Source: Nitrincola lacisaponensis
Lineage (GTDB): Bacteria > Pseudomonadota > Gammaproteobacteria > Pseudomonadales > Balneatricaceae
Assembly (NCBI RefSeq): GCF_000691225.1
Contig: NZ_JMSZ01000032.1
Coordinates: 1-64,000 of the forward strand
Direction: 5' to 3'
Length of the DNA: 64,000 nucleotides
Shown here: positions 36,258 through 46,071 of the stretch, in pieces
Layout: each line of letters begins with the position of its first letter
How positions within the stretch are numbered: position 1 is the first letter of the stretch
Position numbers and translations under genes: made by a program
Notes under the pieces: generated by a model
What the model saw: the letters and a program-made list of their open reading frames with translations, nothing else
The model's database searches: none
What the model was told of the DNA's origin: nothing

Positions 36258-36342
36258 ACCGCTGATTGGCAGGACGTGATTAGCAAAATCGTGCTAGGAT
36301 AGCGCCTTTATCAGGGTGACTTGAGAGAGAGCCGGACCCTCT

Positions 36343-38136
36343 ATGAGCTATCAGGTATTGGCGCGCAAATGGCGTCCACGAAAATTCAGTGAAATGGCAG
36401 GGCAGGAGCATGTTCTGCGCGCGCTGGTCAATGCACTGGACAATGACCGTTTGCACCATGCTTATCTCTTTACAGGGACGCGAGGTGTTGGCAAGACCTC
36501 CATTGCGCGACTGTTTGCCAAGGCATTGAATTGTGAGGTTGGTGTCTCCTCTGAGCCTTGTGGTGTGTGCACAGCCTGTCGAGAGATCGCTGAAGGTCGG
36601 TTTGTCGATCTGATTGAAGTGGATGCTGCCTCACGCACCAAGGTCGAGGACACGCGTGAACTGCTGGAAAATGTTCAGTATGCACCCAGCCACGGACGCT
36701 ACAAAGTGTATCTCATCGACGAGGTGCATATGCTCTCCAGCAGCTCGTTTAACGCGTTGTTGAAAACACTGGAAGAGCCACCACCGCACGTCAAGTTCCT
36801 GCTGGCCACGACAGATCCTCAAAAACTGCCGGTGACAGTGTTATCACGTTGCCTGCAGTTCAACCTGAAAAATCTCAGCCCGCAACGCATTGTTGAACAT
36901 CTGAATTATGTCCTGACTGAAGAGCAGATCAGTTTTGATGAGCCTGCCTTGTGGTTGTTGGCGCGAAGTGCCGATGGCTCGATGCGTGATGCCTTGAGTC
37001 TCACGGATCAGGCAATTGCCTTTGGTTCCGGCAGTGTCAGTGAGAGTGATGTGCGCAGTATGCTGGGCAGTATTGACCAGCGGCTGGTGTACCAGTTACT
37101 GGTTGCACTGGCTCAGCAGAATGCCCAGGGTGTCATGGACGCTGTGCAGTCTTTATCTGAATTCAGTCCGGACTATGCCGCTGTTCTGGCTGATCTGGTG
37201 AGCCTGTTGCACCGTGTCGCGCTGGCACAGGTGTTGCCGGGCGCGATAGATAACAGTCTCGGTGATCAGCAGCAGATCATGGAGCTGGCTGGATTGTTGC
37301 GGCCTGAAGATGTACAGCTGTTTTATCAGATCGGCTTGATGGGGCGGAAAGATTTGCCTTATGCACCGGATCTGCGAGAGGGGCTGGAGATGGTGTTGTT
37401 GCGGATGTTGGCGTTCCGGCCAGCATCGGTAGTGCCTACTGCGTCTTCCGGGCCTGACGTTGTTGCAGCGCAGCCTGCTGTCCCGGCAGCTGTTGCCGTC
37501 CCCGTGGTCGAATCAGTGGTTGAATCCGTGCCAGCGGCCGTTTCAGAGGCGCCCAGGGCTGCTGAGCCTGTCGTTGCGGCTGTGCCTACAAAAGAGCCTG
37601 TGGCGGTCGATGATGTCCCGCCCTGGGAAGATGCACCGCCTTATCTTGAGGCTGAGCCCCCGCTTGAGACCGAACACCCGGCACCTGAGGCAGATCCCCA
37701 GCCAAAAAAGCATGAAGCTGCTGAGGTGCGCCCAGCAGCAACGCTGGCGAAACTGGCACTGCATGACTGGGTTACGGTTGCGCCTGAGCTGCCGTTGGTG
37801 GGTATGACAGCCAGTATCTGCCGGAACCTGTCGCTGGAGCTGAGTGATGCCGAGCAACTGATCTTTCATTTCACCTCAGAGCAGGGTGCATTGATGAATG
37901 CCACCCAGCAGTCCCGTATTCAGGATGCCTTGCAGCAGCATCTGGGTGTTGAGTTGCAGATCAGTTTTGTCCAGGCGGAACAAACCCGCGAAACACCAGC
38001 CCAATACAGTAATCGTAAAAAAGCAGAGCGTCAGGCTGAAGCGGTAGTGGCGATGCAGAAGGACCCTTTGGTTCAGCGTATAATAGAACAGTTTTCTGCT
38101 GAGTTGGATACCGCCTCAGTCAGACCCATAGATTAA
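36343..38136 (+). CDS. dnaX: DNA polymerase III tau (and gamma) subunit
   Basis: 597 residues as tau. AAA+ clamp-loader ATPase: Walker [10 protein letters not shown] near residue 45, a four-Cys zinc module beginning CEVG (about residues 64-79), Walker B LIDEVHML, and sensor 1 [11 protein letters not shown]. Domains III follow, then a Pro/Ala/Glu-rich linker from about residue 365 and a C-terminal polymerase-binding domain. Inside the linker an A-AAA-AAG slip site with a downstream stem would yield a 457-residue gamma form (separate entry). An extended -10 (TGCTAGGAT) is visible just upstream. ybaB follows after 14 bp. Confidence 0.97.
   Translation: MSYQVLARKWRPRKFSEMAGQEHVLRALVNALDNDRLHHAYLFTGTRGVGKTSIARLFAKALNCEVGVSSEPCGVCTACREIAEGRFVDLIEVDAASRTKVEDTRELLENVQYAPSHGRYKVYLIDEVHMLSSSSFNALLKTLEEPPPHVKFLLATTDPQKLPVTVLSRCLQFNLKNLSPQRIVEHLNYVLTEEQISFDEPALWLLARSADGSMRDALSLTDQAIAFGSGSVSESDVRSMLGSIDQRLVYQLLVALAQQNAQGVMDAVQSLSEFSPDYAAVLADLVSLLHRVALAQVLPGAIDNSLGDQQQIMELAGLLRPEDVQLFYQIGLMGRKDLPYAPDLREGLEMVLLRMLAFRPASVVPTASSGPDVVAAQPAVPAAVAVPVVESVVESVPAAVSEAPRAAEPVVAAVPTKEPVAVDDVPPWEDAPPYLEAEPPLETEHPAPEADPQPKKHEAAEVRPAATLAKLALHDWVTVAPELPLVGMTASICRNLSLELSDAEQLIFHFTSEQGALMNATQQSRIQDALQQHLGVELQISFVQAEQTRETPAQYSNRKKAERQAEAVVAMQKDPLVQRIIEQFSAELDTASVRPID
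37704..37739 (+). promoter_or_regulatory. dnaX: Programmed -1 ribosomal frameshift signal in dnaX (gamma production)
   Basis: Slippery heptamer A-AAA-AAG at 37704-37710, in phase with the dnaX frame (codons CCA AAA AAG). After a 6-nt spacer a perfect 7-bp stem GCTGCTG / CAGCAGC (37717-37723 and 37733-37739) with a 9-nt loop follows. GAGG, a Shine-Dalgarno-like element, lies 13 nt upstream. A -1 slip reads GCA and then TGA (37713-37715), ending after 457 residues. E. coli dnaX has the same layout and stop one codon after the slip. Confidence 0.85.
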
Positions 38137-38150
38137 GTGAGGAACAGAAT

Positions 38151-38474
38151 ATGATGAAAGGTATGGGCGATATCATGAAGCAAGCCCAGAAAATGCAGGA
38201 AGAGATGCAGCGCGTACAGCAGGAAATTGCTAATGCTGAAGTACGTGGTGAGTCTGGTGCAGGGTTGGTCAGTATCGTGATGACTGGCCGTCATGATGTT
38301 AAAAGTGTCGCCATCGACAGCAGTCTGATGGAAGAAGATAAAGAAATTCTGGAAGATCTGATTGCCGCTGCAGTAAATGATGCTGTGCGCAAAGTGGAGG
38401 CAGATTCGCAGCAGCGTATGGCTAAAATTACAGGTGGTATGCAGATGCCTCCTGGTTTCAAGATGCCTTTCTAA
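38151..38474 (+). CDS. ybaB: YbaB/EbfC nucleoid-associated DNA-binding protein
   Basis: 107 residues. Family start [18 protein letters not shown], an alpha-helical dimer arm, followed by [21 protein letters not shown]. The track start has ATG ATG; AGGAACAG lies upstream. Small dimeric tweezers-shaped DNA-binding protein conserved between dnaX and recR. Its stop overlaps the recR ATG by one base (TAATG). Confidence 0.95.
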   Translation: MMKGMGDIMKQAQKMQEEMQRVQQEIANAEVRGESGAGLVSIVMTGRHDVKSVAIDSSLMEEDKEILEDLIAAAVNDAVRKVEADSQQRMAKITGGMQMPPGFKMPF

Positions 38475-39085
38475 TGTCATTCAGTCCACTGTTACAGCAA
38501 CTGATTAATGCGTTGCGCTGCTTGCCGGGCGTGGGCCCAAAGTCAGCCCAGCGCATGGCATTGCACCTGTTGGAGCGTGAGCGTGATAATGCCCGTCAAC
38601 TGGCGGGAGCCCTGCTGCAAGCTGTTGAGCAGATAGGTGAGTGCCAGCAGTGCCGTACCCTGTCAGAAACGCCGGTCTGCGATATTTGCAGCGATAGCGA
38701 GCGAGATGCGGGGCTGGTCTGCGTACTGGAATCCCCGGTGGATTTGCTCGCTATCGAGCAGAGTGGCGGGTTTCAGGGGGTGTACTTTGTACTCAAGGGG
38801 CATCTGTCACCGATTGATGGCATCGGGCCGGAAGATCTGGGGATTCCGCAACTGCTGGATCGTATTGAGCAGGGCGGAATACGCGAGTTGATTCTGGCAA
38901 CCAATCCGACAGTCGAAGGTGAGGCGACAGCACACTACATTACGGGACAAATTGCTCGTGAGGATATTCGTATTACGCGGATTGCACATGGTGTCCCTGT
39001 GGGTGGCGAGCTGGAGTTTGTTGATGGTGGTACACTGGCGCACGCACTGGCGGGCCGACGTGTGATCAATCGGGACGTATCATGA
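38474..39085 (+). CDS. recR: Recombination mediator RecR
   Basis: 203 residues. N-terminal helix-hairpin-helix ([19 protein letters not shown]), a Cys4 zinc finger ([16 protein letters not shown] near residue 57), a Toprim domain ([14 protein letters not shown]) and the C-terminal Walker-B-like [10 protein letters not shown]-type segment. With RecO it loads RecA on gapped DNA in the RecF pathway. Coupled to ybaB by a one-base overlap and to rnd by a four-base overlap (ATGA). Confidence 0.97.
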   Translation: MSFSPLLQQLINALRCLPGVGPKSAQRMALHLLERERDNARQLAGALLQAVEQIGECQQCRTLSETPVCDICSDSERDAGLVCVLESPVDLLAIEQSGGFQGVYFVLKGHLSPIDGIGPEDLGIPQLLDRIEQGGIRELILATNPTVEGEATAHYITGQIAREDIRITRIAHGVPVGGELEFVDGGTLAHALAGRRVINRDVS

Positions 39086-40290
39086 CTGCAAATGTGCCAG
39101 GTTATCTGTTGAGCCAACTTGAAGCCAGCGCGCGTCAGCCTGTCTGGATTGCCGATAACGATCAACTGGCTCACTACTGTCAGCAGTGGGCGGAGTTGCC
39201 ACTGATTGCGCTGGATACCGAATTTATGCGGGTAGATACCTTCTATCCGATTCCAGGTTTGATTCAGGTCGCAGATGATCATGCCTGCTACCTGATCGAT
39301 CCGCTCAGTGTGACGCAGATGGCTCCGTTTGCCGCTTTGTTGGCCGACACCCGTATACTCAAGGTGCTGCATGCTTCCAGTGAGGATCTGGAGCTGTTTC
39401 GTCACCATTATGGTGTCGTGCCTGAGCCATTGCTGGATACCCAGGTTGCAGCCGCTTTTGCTGGCTGGGGGTTCAGTATGGGCTTGCAGCGCATAGTTGA
39501 GAAAGCCTTGCAGATCAGTCTGGGAAAAGGTCATACGCGCTCAGACTGGTTGCAACGTCCTTTGAGTGAAGAGCAGATTCACTATGCTGCGCTGGATGTG
39601 GCTTATTTGCCTGCGATTGCCTGGCAGCTCAAGGCTGAACTTGAGCAGTTGGGTCGTTATGACTGGGCGCTGGATGAATGTCATCTGTTGAGTGCGTCGT
39701 CACGCGACAGTGATCCGCAAGGCACGCATTATTATCAGCGATTTACCCAGTTGAATATCAGTTCACCCGTAAAACTTGCGGGTGTACGTGATTTGACTGC
39801 CTGGAGAGAACAGGCCTGCCGTCAGCGTAATCTCTGTCGCCCTTTGGTGCTGAAAAACGAAGCGTTACTCAAGGTGATTGAGGCCTGGCCAACCAGTCTG
39901 GCTGCACTGGATGCGCTGGGTGTTTTGCGTCGGCAAAATCTGAAGCAGGATGGTCAGCGTATTCTTGATATCCTGGCGAATGCAGAGCGGTCTGCAGAGC
40001 AGGCCCCCCCTGCACCAATTCATCTGCCTTTGCATGTTTACCACAGTCAGACATTGAAACGTCTCAAGGCGATCGGACGGGATGTGGCCAAACAGGAACA
40101 GATCATGCCTGAATTACTGATTCGTCGCCGTGATCTGGAAAAGCTGATCAACTCCAAGGATGCGCAGGGACGTCATCATTTACCGGAAACCCTTCAAGGC
40201 TGGCGCAAGGCCCTGATTGGAGACCGTCTGCTTGCCGCAGTGGCAACGCCTGAAAATACCCAGACTCAAACGCAGGAAAATGCATGCTGA
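39082..40290 (+). CDS. rnd: Ribonuclease D
   Basis: 402 residues. DEDD 3'-5' exonuclease domain: Exo [17 protein letters not shown] near residue 45, Exo [14 protein letters not shown], Exo [15 protein letters not shown]. An HRDC domain follows at about 230-310 ([29 protein letters not shown], split here as seen). It trims tRNA precursor 3' ends. Its start overlaps the recR stop and its end overlaps ycgL by 7 bp, so it is translated as part of a compact operon. Confidence 0.94.
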   Translation: MTANVPGYLLSQLEASARQPVWIADNDQLAHYCQQWAELPLIALDTEFMRVDTFYPIPGLIQVADDHACYLIDPLSVTQMAPFAALLADTRILKVLHASSEDLELFRHHYGVVPEPLLDTQVAAAFAGWGFSMGLQRIVEKALQISLGKGHTRSDWLQRPLSEEQIHYAALDVAYLPAIAWQLKAELEQLGRYDWALDECHLLSASSRDSDPQGTHYYQRFTQLNISSPVKLAGVRDLTAWREQACRQRNLCRPLVLKNEALLKVIEAWPTSLAALDALGVLRRQNLKQDGQRILDILANAERSAEQAPPAPIHLPLHVYHSQTLKRLKAIGRDVAKQEQIMPELLIRRRDLEKLINSKDAQGRHHLPETLQGWRKALIGDRLLAAVATPENTQTQTQENAC

Positions 40291-40571
40291 TTTGTTCGAT
40301 ATACCGTAGTGCCCGCAAGGATGAAATGTATCTGTACGTGGATAAGCGTGATGGCTTGAAACCTGTTCCGGAAGCCTTGATGGAGCGATTTGGCAAGGCT
40401 GTTCATGTGATGGATATGCCGATGACGCCGGGCCGTACTCTGGCGCGTGTTGATGCGGCAAAGGTCCTTGAGGCTATCCGTGACAAAGGCTTCTTTTTGC
40501 AGATGCCGCCACCGAAAGAGGATTACCTGCTGGACCTGTATCGTGAACGTCCGGAAACAGGGGTACGCTGA
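40284..40571 (+). CDS. ycgL: YcgL domain protein (UPF0745)
   Basis: 95 residues. Start [19 protein letters not shown] and the mid segment LMERFGKAVHVMDMPMTP match the YcgL family, with the conserved FFLQMPPPKEDYL end. Function unknown; in many Gammaproteobacteria it sits directly after rnd, as here, overlapping it by 7 bp. Confidence 0.9.
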   Translation: MLICSIYRSARKDEMYLYVDKRDGLKPVPEALMERFGKAVHVMDMPMTPGRTLARVDAAKVLEAIRDKGFFLQMPPPKEDYLLDLYRERPETGVR

Positions 40572-40573
40572 CG

Positions 40574-41032
40574 GTGGCTCAGCAGGTGTTCTGGCAGCGT
40601 AAGCAGCTGCATGAGATGACACAGGACGAGTGGGAGTCCTTGTGTGACGGTTGTGCGCTTTGCTGCCTGCACAAGATAGAAGATGAGGATACCGATGAGG
40701 TGTTTTATACCTCAGTCGTCTGTCACCTCCTCGATGAAGATACCTGTCGCTGTACGCGTTACTCGGAGCGTACGGTGCTGGTTCCTTCCTGTGTGCAGTT
40801 GCGCCCTGAAGATGTTCCTGCATTTCACTGGCTGCCACCCAGTTGCGCCTATCGGCTGGTGTATGAAGGCAAGCCTTTGCCGGAAAGGCATCCACTGATG
40901 AGTGGTTCAGCTGATTCCATGATTTCATCAGGTCTGTCTGTACTGAATGTTTTTCAGGTGAAGGATGACGAGATTGAGGAAGATGATCTGGTGGATTTTG
41001 TCATGGAAGAGGGGATTATTTTCCGAGGCTGA
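40574..41032 (+). CDS. ycgN: YcgN family cysteine-cluster protein (UPF0260)
   Basis: 152 residues starting at a GTG two bases after the ycgL stop. Cys-rich motifs CDGCALCCLH (near residue 25), VVCHLLDEDTCRC and a later SCVQL/SCAYRL resemble the CxxCxxCC-type putative metal or Fe-S binding sites of UPF0260. The order rnd-ycgL-ycgN is conserved. Function not established. A bidirectional terminator follows. Confidence 0.88.
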   Translation: MAQQVFWQRKQLHEMTQDEWESLCDGCALCCLHKIEDEDTDEVFYTSVVCHLLDEDTCRCTRYSERTVLVPSCVQLRPEDVPAFHWLPPSCAYRLVYEGKPLPERHPLMSGSADSMISSGLSVLNVFQVKDDEIEEDDLVDFVMEEGIIFRG

Positions 41033-41077
41033 TTGAGCTGTCTCTGCTCTGTTTGTCCCTTGCCGGGCCGATATTAC

Positions 41078-41105
41078 AAAAAAAGCACCCGAAGGTGCTT
41101 TTTTT
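41078..41105. terminator. Bidirectional terminator between ycgN and rpsA
   Basis: AGCACC / GGTGCT stem with CGAA loop, flanked by seven A on the left and seven T on the right, so that it works for both convergent genes (A/T pairs extend the stem). Confidence 0.93.
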
Positions 41106-41129
41106 AACGGCACAGCCTGGAAGGGCTGA

Positions 41130-42812
41130 TTAGTTGTTCTGGTTAGCCATCTGCTGCTTGATCAGATCACCGATAGTGGTCGGACCGGCTACTTCGACTT
41201 CCTGGTTGCGAACAGCGCTGATAGCGGCTTTCTCATCAGCCTGGTCTTTAGCCTTGATCGACAGGCTGATGACGCGGTTGCGACGATCAACGTTGATGAT
41301 CTTGGCTTCAACTGAATCACCTTCTTTCAGTACGCTGGTAGCGTCTTCGACACGATCAGCAGACAGTTCAGATACTTTCAGTTGAGCTTCAATGCCTTCG
41401 GCCAGTTCAACAACAGCACCTTTGGCATCAACGCTGGTAACTGTACCAGTGACGATAGTGCCTTTGTCGTTAGCGGCAGCAAACTCAGCAAACGGATCGC
41501 TTTCCAGCTGCTTGATACCCAGAGAGATACGCTCTTTCTCAGCATCGATAGACAGAATGACCGCTTCAACTTCGTCGCCTTTCTTGTACTGACGCAGAGC
41601 TGCTTCAGCATCGGCTTCCCAAGAGATATCAGACATGTGAACCAGACCGTCCAGATCGTTGTCGAGGCCGACAAAGATACCGAAATCAGTGATGGTTTTG
41701 ATGGTGCCCTGAACCTTGTCGTTGGCCGCATACTTCTCAGAGAAGGCGATCCAAGGATTCACGGTGCACTGCTTGATACCCAGGGAGATACGGCGACGCT
41801 CTTCATCAACATCCAGGATCATCACTTCCACTTCATCACCGATCTGTACGATCTTGGATGGGTGGATGTTCTTGTTGGTCCAGGACATTTCAGAAACGTG
41901 TACCAGACCTTCAACGCCGTCTTCGATAGAAGCAAAGCAGCCGTAGTCAGTCAGGTTGGTTACACGTGCAGCGACTTTAGAGCCAGCTGGGTAACGGTTT
42001 TTGATCGCTTCCCATGGATCTTCAGACAGCTGCTTCAGGCCCAGAGAGATACGGCCAGAGTCTTTGTCGAACTTGATGATGCGAACAGAGATTTCATCAC
42101 CTGGATTCAGCATTTCGCTTGGGTGAGAAATACGCTTCCACGCCATGTCAGTGATGTGCAGCAGGCCATCAACACCGCCCAGATCGATAAAGGCACCGTA
42201 GTTGGTCAGGTTCTTAACGAAACCTTTAACCACCTGGCCTTCATCCAGAGTCGCGAGCAGTTCATCGCGCTGTGCGCTGTTGGCTTCCTGCATAACGGCA
42301 CGACGTGAAACGACGATGTTGTTACGCTTAGGATCCAGCTTGATCAGTTTGAATTCCAGCTCTTTGCCTTCCAGGTGATCGACATCGCGTACTGGACGCA
42401 CGTCAACCAGAGAGCCTGGCAGGAAGCCTTGGATATTGTTGATGCTGACAGTGAAACCGCCTTTGACCTTGCCAGAGATATAACCTTTAACGGTCTCTTC
42501 GGCGTCAAATTTGCTCTGAAGAACTTCCCAGGCTTCTGAACGCTTGGCTTTTTCGCGTGACAGGCGAGTTTCACCGAAACCGTCTTCAACGGCTTCCAGT
42601 GCAACCTTGACAGTGTCACCCAGTTTGATTTCGAGCTCGTTGTTGTCGTTCAGAAACTGAGCGCGTGGAATGATCGCTTCAGATTTCAGACCGGCGTTGA
42701 TGGTCACCCAGTCGCTGTCGATATCGACAACTTCACCGGTAACCAGTGTGCCCGGAGTCATATCCAGAGATTGCAGGGATTCTTCAAAAAGATCAGCAAA
42801 GCTTTCGCTCAT
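41130..42812 (-). CDS. rpsA: 30S ribosomal protein S1
   Basis: 560 residues with six S1 (OB-fold) repeats: the first two bind the ribosome and the later ones, marked by repeated [26 protein letters not shown]-type segments (shown here in part), bind mRNA. It opens [22 protein letters not shown] lies 7-8 nt before the ATG. In most relatives rpsA lies between cmk and ihfB; here it stands alone, behind its own promoter and a structured leader of about 120 nt. Confidence 0.97.
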   Translation of the reverse strand: MSESFADLFEESLQSLDMTPGTLVTGEVVDIDSDWVTINAGLKSEAIIPRAQFLNDNNELEIKLGDTVKVALEAVEDGFGETRLSREKAKRSEAWEVLQSKFDAEETVKGYISGKVKGGFTVSINNIQGFLPGSLVDVRPVRDVDHLEGKELEFKLIKLDPKRNNIVVSRRAVMQEANSAQRDELLATLDEGQVVKGFVKNLTNYGAFIDLGGVDGLLHITDMAWKRISHPSEMLNPGDEISVRIIKFDKDSGRISLGLKQLSEDPWEAIKNRYPAGSKVAARVTNLTDYGCFASIEDGVEGLVHVSEMSWTNKNIHPSKIVQIGDEVEVMILDVDEERRRISLGIKQCTVNPWIAFSEKYAANDKVQGTIKTITDFGIFVGLDNDLDGLVHMSDISWEADAEAALRQYKKGDEVEAVILSIDAEKERISLGIKQLESDPFAEFAAANDKGTIVTGTVTSVDAKGAVVELAEGIEAQLKVSELSADRVEDATSVLKEGDSVEAKIINVDRRNRVISLSIKAKDQADEKAAISAVRNQEVEVAGPTTIGDLIKQQMANQNN

Positions 42813-42948
42813 GAAATTGTCCTATAGTTCGCTGCGGTTGCAGCTTCCAGCCTGTATCACCAGTTATACAGGGTCGGTTAGCAATAATCGCTTTCCTGAT
42901 ACGCTACTGGTGAAGTATCAGGACTACGAAAAAAGAGGTCAAATTATA
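42813..42948 (-). promoter_or_regulatory. rpsA: rpsA promoter and structured 5' leader
   Basis: Minus-strand TATAAT at 42948-42943 gives a transcript starting near 42936. The leader forms two hairpins: 42922-42895 (8-bp arms CCTGATAC/GTATCAGG) and 42872-42851 (7-bp arms CCTGTAT/ATACAGG). The loops carry CACCAGU and ACUGGUG, exact complements (genomic 42906-42912 and 42858-42864), so they can kiss. An alternative long-range pairing of the arms is also possible. E. coli S1 represses its own mRNA through a folded leader; similar autoregulation is likely, but this architecture is different. Confidence 0.65.
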
Positions 42949-42990
42949 CAGGGGATTGTCTCGGGTGAACAGCACCTGGATAAAAAATGC

Positions 42991-43827
42991 TCAGTCGAGC
43001 AGGTGTGCCATGTGTGTGTTCAGTCCTTGTCGCAACTCGCGCTGACAGGGAGGAAGTACAATATCCAGATCTTCCTGTATCTCGGGTGACAGACGTTGTT
43101 GCTCAGGGTTGCCGAAGAAGTCACGAATCTCGCGTTCCTCATTGAAGCTGTTGGCAGCCAGGTCGATGGCATCACCCACACAGAACATGAATGCAGGCAG
43201 GAAATCGACAACGATTTCAGTGCGTTGCACGGCATCCAGCATCAGCATATTGGCTTCAACAAAGCGTTGATACTCCATGCGTCCGGCGGCAGCCATGATT
43301 TCCAGACGAAAATTGCTGAAGCGTTGTGCATCTGCAGATTGACGCAGGTAGGTCAACAGCATGCGCTCGACACGCTGCAGTTCCTGATTGAAATTTTCCG
43401 GCATGAAGTATTCGGCCATACGGCGATCTTCTTCATAGCTTTGCAGCTGTGCTTCCAGCGCTTCAATCTGTTGTCTGAGTGTGCGGTTTTCTATAATCAG
43501 ATTTTCCCGATCCCGAACCAGACTGTGGACCACTCGCTCAGCGGGCGTGAGGTTTTCAGTCCCGAATGTAGATGGCAGCTGGGTTTCCCCAAGTATGCCT
43601 TCAGACCTTTCGAACTGGGAGGTGCCGCGCAGATCAAAGCCGAATTTTTCCAGGTCGACCTGGTTGCGTTCATGTTGGCTCTGTAGCGCACCAAAGGCGA
43701 AAAAGCCGAGAGTGCCAACTAAGATCACAGCAACAGGGGCTGTGATGAACAGCATCAGCTTTTTTTTGTTCGCTTGCTTGCCACCCGCTGATTCAGCGGG
43801 TGACTGGTCTTTTTCGTCAGTTGCCAT
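42991..43827 (-). CDS. Membrane-anchored coiled-coil protein of unknown function, coupled to prc
   Basis: 278 residues: a short charged cytoplasmic N-terminus, one membrane span at about 24-47 (LMLFITAPVAVILVGTLGFFAFGAL), and a long periplasmic part. Inside is a coiled coil at about 110-140 (LIIENRTLRQQIEALEAQLQSYEEDRR), then a mostly helical region with only two Cys. I do not recognise the family. The ATG lies inside the 3' end of prc (11-bp overlap), so the two are translationally coupled. A role as a partner, adaptor or substrate of the periplasmic protease Prc is inference. It is not an S1- or translation-related protein despite lying upstream of rpsA. Confidence 0.8.
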   Translation of the reverse strand: MATDEKDQSPAESAGGKQANKKKLMLFITAPVAVILVGTLGFFAFGALQSQHERNQVDLEKFGFDLRGTSQFERSEGILGETQLPSTFGTENLTPAERVVHSLVRDRENLIIENRTLRQQIEALEAQLQSYEEDRRMAEYFMPENFNQELQRVERMLLTYLRQSADAQRFSNFRLEIMAAAGRMEYQRFVEANMLMLDAVQRTEIVVDFLPAFMFCVGDAIDLAANSFNEEREIRDFFGNPEQQRLSPEIQEDLDIVLPPCQRELRQGLNTHMAHLLD

Positions 43828-45910
43828 TCACAACTTTGCCGGATGTCTGAGCGGTATGTGACAGGTGCAGATCGATAAAGTCGACCATGATTTCAGCGGT
43901 TTCATGGAGTATCGATTCTGCTTCGGGGTTAACCGGACGGCCCTGGCTGTCCTTGGGTAGCAGGTCATCCAGTTCACTGAGCTGGCGAATAGGTGGTTCG
44001 CCTTTAGCCATACGCCGTTCATTCTCGGTATTGATCTGCCATTGTTCCACTTCATCCCGCTGGGCGCGGACCTCACTGATATTCAGTGGAACACTGGTTT
44101 GTTGGCGTTGTTCGCGACTGCGCTCGATATGCTGTTGCATAAAGATGAAATCCGGATTGTTGGCAATACGGTTTTCATGCCGGTGAGTCAGATCATCCAG
44201 GAAGGGCGCCAGGCTGGGGAAGCGGCCATGGCGTACCGGGTGAACTGTATCCCAAGGCAGTGCACCTTCCAGCGCACTCTCACCGATTTCCTTTTCATCG
44301 AACAGTGTCGGGAAGTGGATATGAGGCTCCACACCTTTGTTCTGTGTACTTTCACCAGAAATACGGTAGAACTTGGCATGTGTCAGCTTCATCTGGCCAT
44401 GTTCAAGTGGCAGCAAAGTTTGAACAGTACCTTTACCGAAAGTGCGGCTGCCAACGACCAAACCACGATTATAGTCCTGAATGGCACCGGCAAAGATTTC
44501 GGAAGCAGAGGCGCTGAGTCGGTTGACAATCACGGCCATGGGACCGCTCCAGGCTACTTTTGGATCAAAGTCGCCAAGAATATCGACACGTCCACTGGCA
44601 TCACGAATCTGTACGGTGGGTCCCCGGCTGATGAACAGACCGGTCAGTTCATTGGCTTCACGCAGCGAGCCGCCACCGTTATTACGCAGATCGACAATCA
44701 GTGAATCGATATTTTCCTGTTTCAGCTCTTCGATCAGTCGCTCAACATCACGCGTGGTGCTCTTGTACTCAGGGTCACCCGCCTGCATCGCGGCAAAGTC
44801 GATGTAAAAGGCCGGAATCTCTATGACACCGATACGGTAGGGCTGTTCATTGCGAGTGATGTCAATGATGCGCTTTTGTGCGGCCTGTTCTTCCAGGCGC
44901 ACTTTGTCCCGGACAATGGTAATAACACGGCGTGCACTGCGGTCAATGGAGTCGGCAGGAATAATCTGCAGGCGGACAACACTCTCTCTGGGGCCTCGGA
45001 TCAGGTTGACCACTTCGTCCAGACGCCAGCCAACAACATCCTGAATCGGGCCTTCTGTATCCTGCCCGACACCGACAATAATATCAGAAGGGCGCAGCTG
45101 GCCAGCCAGATCAGCTGGACCGCCAGGTACCAGACGCACAACCTTGGTGTGTTCGTCTTCACCTTGAAGTACGGCACCGATGCCTTCCAGTGACAGGCTC
45201 ATATTGATCTGGAAATTTTCCTGATTACGTGGAGACAGGTACTGGCTGTGCGGGTCGAATTCGTGCGCAATGGCATTGGCATAGCGCTCGAACACATCTT
45301 CATTGTTGGTTTGCTGCAGGCGGCTTTTCTGGCTTTCGTAACGTTGAATCAATGTCTCACGTGCTTCAGCCAGAGTCTGGTCTGCCAGTTTCAGGCTGAT
45401 CAGGGCATTTTTCAGACGCTTGTACCAGAGCCTGTCCATCTCTTCAGGTGTCTGAATCCAGCTGGCTTCGGAACGGTCTGTTTCGATGGTGAGATCAGAG
45501 TTGAAATCAAAAATATGGTTTTCATCGCCCAGCAGGTCCAGCATGAAGGTCAGGCGTTCCAGCTGGCGCTGGTGAAATCGATTATAGATAGCAAAGCCAG
45601 TCTGGCTGTTGCCCATGAGTATTTCCAGCCCGATCGCTTCGCGTGCATGCTCATATTCACGTACATCGGCAGCGTAGAAATAGATACGGGATGGATCCAG
45701 GTCTTTGAGATAACGGTCAAAAATATCGGAAGAGAGTTGCTCGTCCATCTTTTTGCCACTGTAGTGGTTGTACTGCAGGGCTGAAATAACATCCAGAAGT
45801 GCCTCTTCATGTTGAGGCTCTGCAGCATAACGTGCATGCACCGGGCTGATGGCGAGTAAAACTGCCAGGGTAATGCCGGTCAGCAGGGTTTTGAGTCTAA
45901 ATCTGGTCAT
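43817..45910 (-). CDS. prc: Tail-specific periplasmic protease Prc (C-terminal processing peptidase)
   Basis: About 697 residues from the ATG at 45910, where the basic signal-peptide start TRFRLKTLL begins (frame open to 45937). A signal peptide ends near residue 27. Domains in order: N-terminal helical part, PDZ at about 230-320 (GIGAVLQGEDEHTKVV), S41 protease core with catalytic Ser in LSASASEIFAGA and Lys in RTFGKGTVQTLLPL, and a C-terminal DUF3340-type helical region. Prc degrades proteins by their C-termini and trims peptidoglycan enzymes. The downstream overlapping gene codes for a membrane coiled-coil protein. Confidence 0.94.
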   Translation of the reverse strand: MTRFRLKTLLTGITLAVLLAISPVHARYAAEPQHEEALLDVISALQYNHYSGKKMDEQLSSDIFDRYLKDLDPSRIYFYAADVREYEHAREAIGLEILMGNSQTGFAIYNRFHQRQLERLTFMLDLLGDENHIFDFNSDLTIETDRSEASWIQTPEEMDRLWYKRLKNALISLKLADQTLAEARETLIQRYESQKSRLQQTNNEDVFERYANAIAHEFDPHSQYLSPRNQENFQINMSLSLEGIGAVLQGEDEHTKVVRLVPGGPADLAGQLRPSDIIVGVGQDTEGPIQDVVGWRLDEVVNLIRGPRESVVRLQIIPADSIDRSARRVITIVRDKVRLEEQAAQKRIIDITRNEQPYRIGVIEIPAFYIDFAAMQAGDPEYKSTTRDVERLIEELKQENIDSLIVDLRNNGGGSLREANELTGLFISRGPTVQIRDASGRVDILGDFDPKVAWSGPMAVIVNRLSASASEIFAGAIQDYNRGLVVGSRTFGKGTVQTLLPLEHGQMKLTHAKFYRISGESTQNKGVEPHIHFPTLFDEKEIGESALEGALPWDTVHPVRHGRFPSLAPFLDDLTHRHENRIANNPDFIFMQQHIERSREQRQQTSVPLNISEVRAQRDEVEQWQINTENERRMAKGEPPIRQLSELDDLLPKDSQGRPVNPEAESILHETAEIMVDFIDLHLSHTAQTSGKVVNGN

Positions 45911-46016
45911 GGTCTGGATAATTCCTGATTGTTCCATCTTCGGAGTAAGACATCAGTGAAGATACGTGGTTCCTTGTCAAATGGTTCTTATATTACAGGA
46001 TTTGCCAGTGTAGTCA

Positions 46017-46067
46017 TCGGCAGGAGTAATGTAAAATTAAGAGAAATATTGATTTTCGGCAGGAGTA
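46017..46067 (+). repeat. 12-bp direct repeat carrying ribosome sites before apeB
   Basis: TCGGCAGGAGTA occurs at 46017-46028 and 46056-46067. The second copy is the ribosome site of the GTG start at 46072; the first is followed at once by ATG TAA. Either a small duplication or a start-stop regulatory element. Confidence 0.45.
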
Positions 46068-46071
46068 CCCT

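Noticed and set aside
41382-42308. 308-residue plus-strand frame opposite rpsA
   Set aside because: Mirror of the strongly codon-biased rpsA sequence; no ribosome site and no domain.
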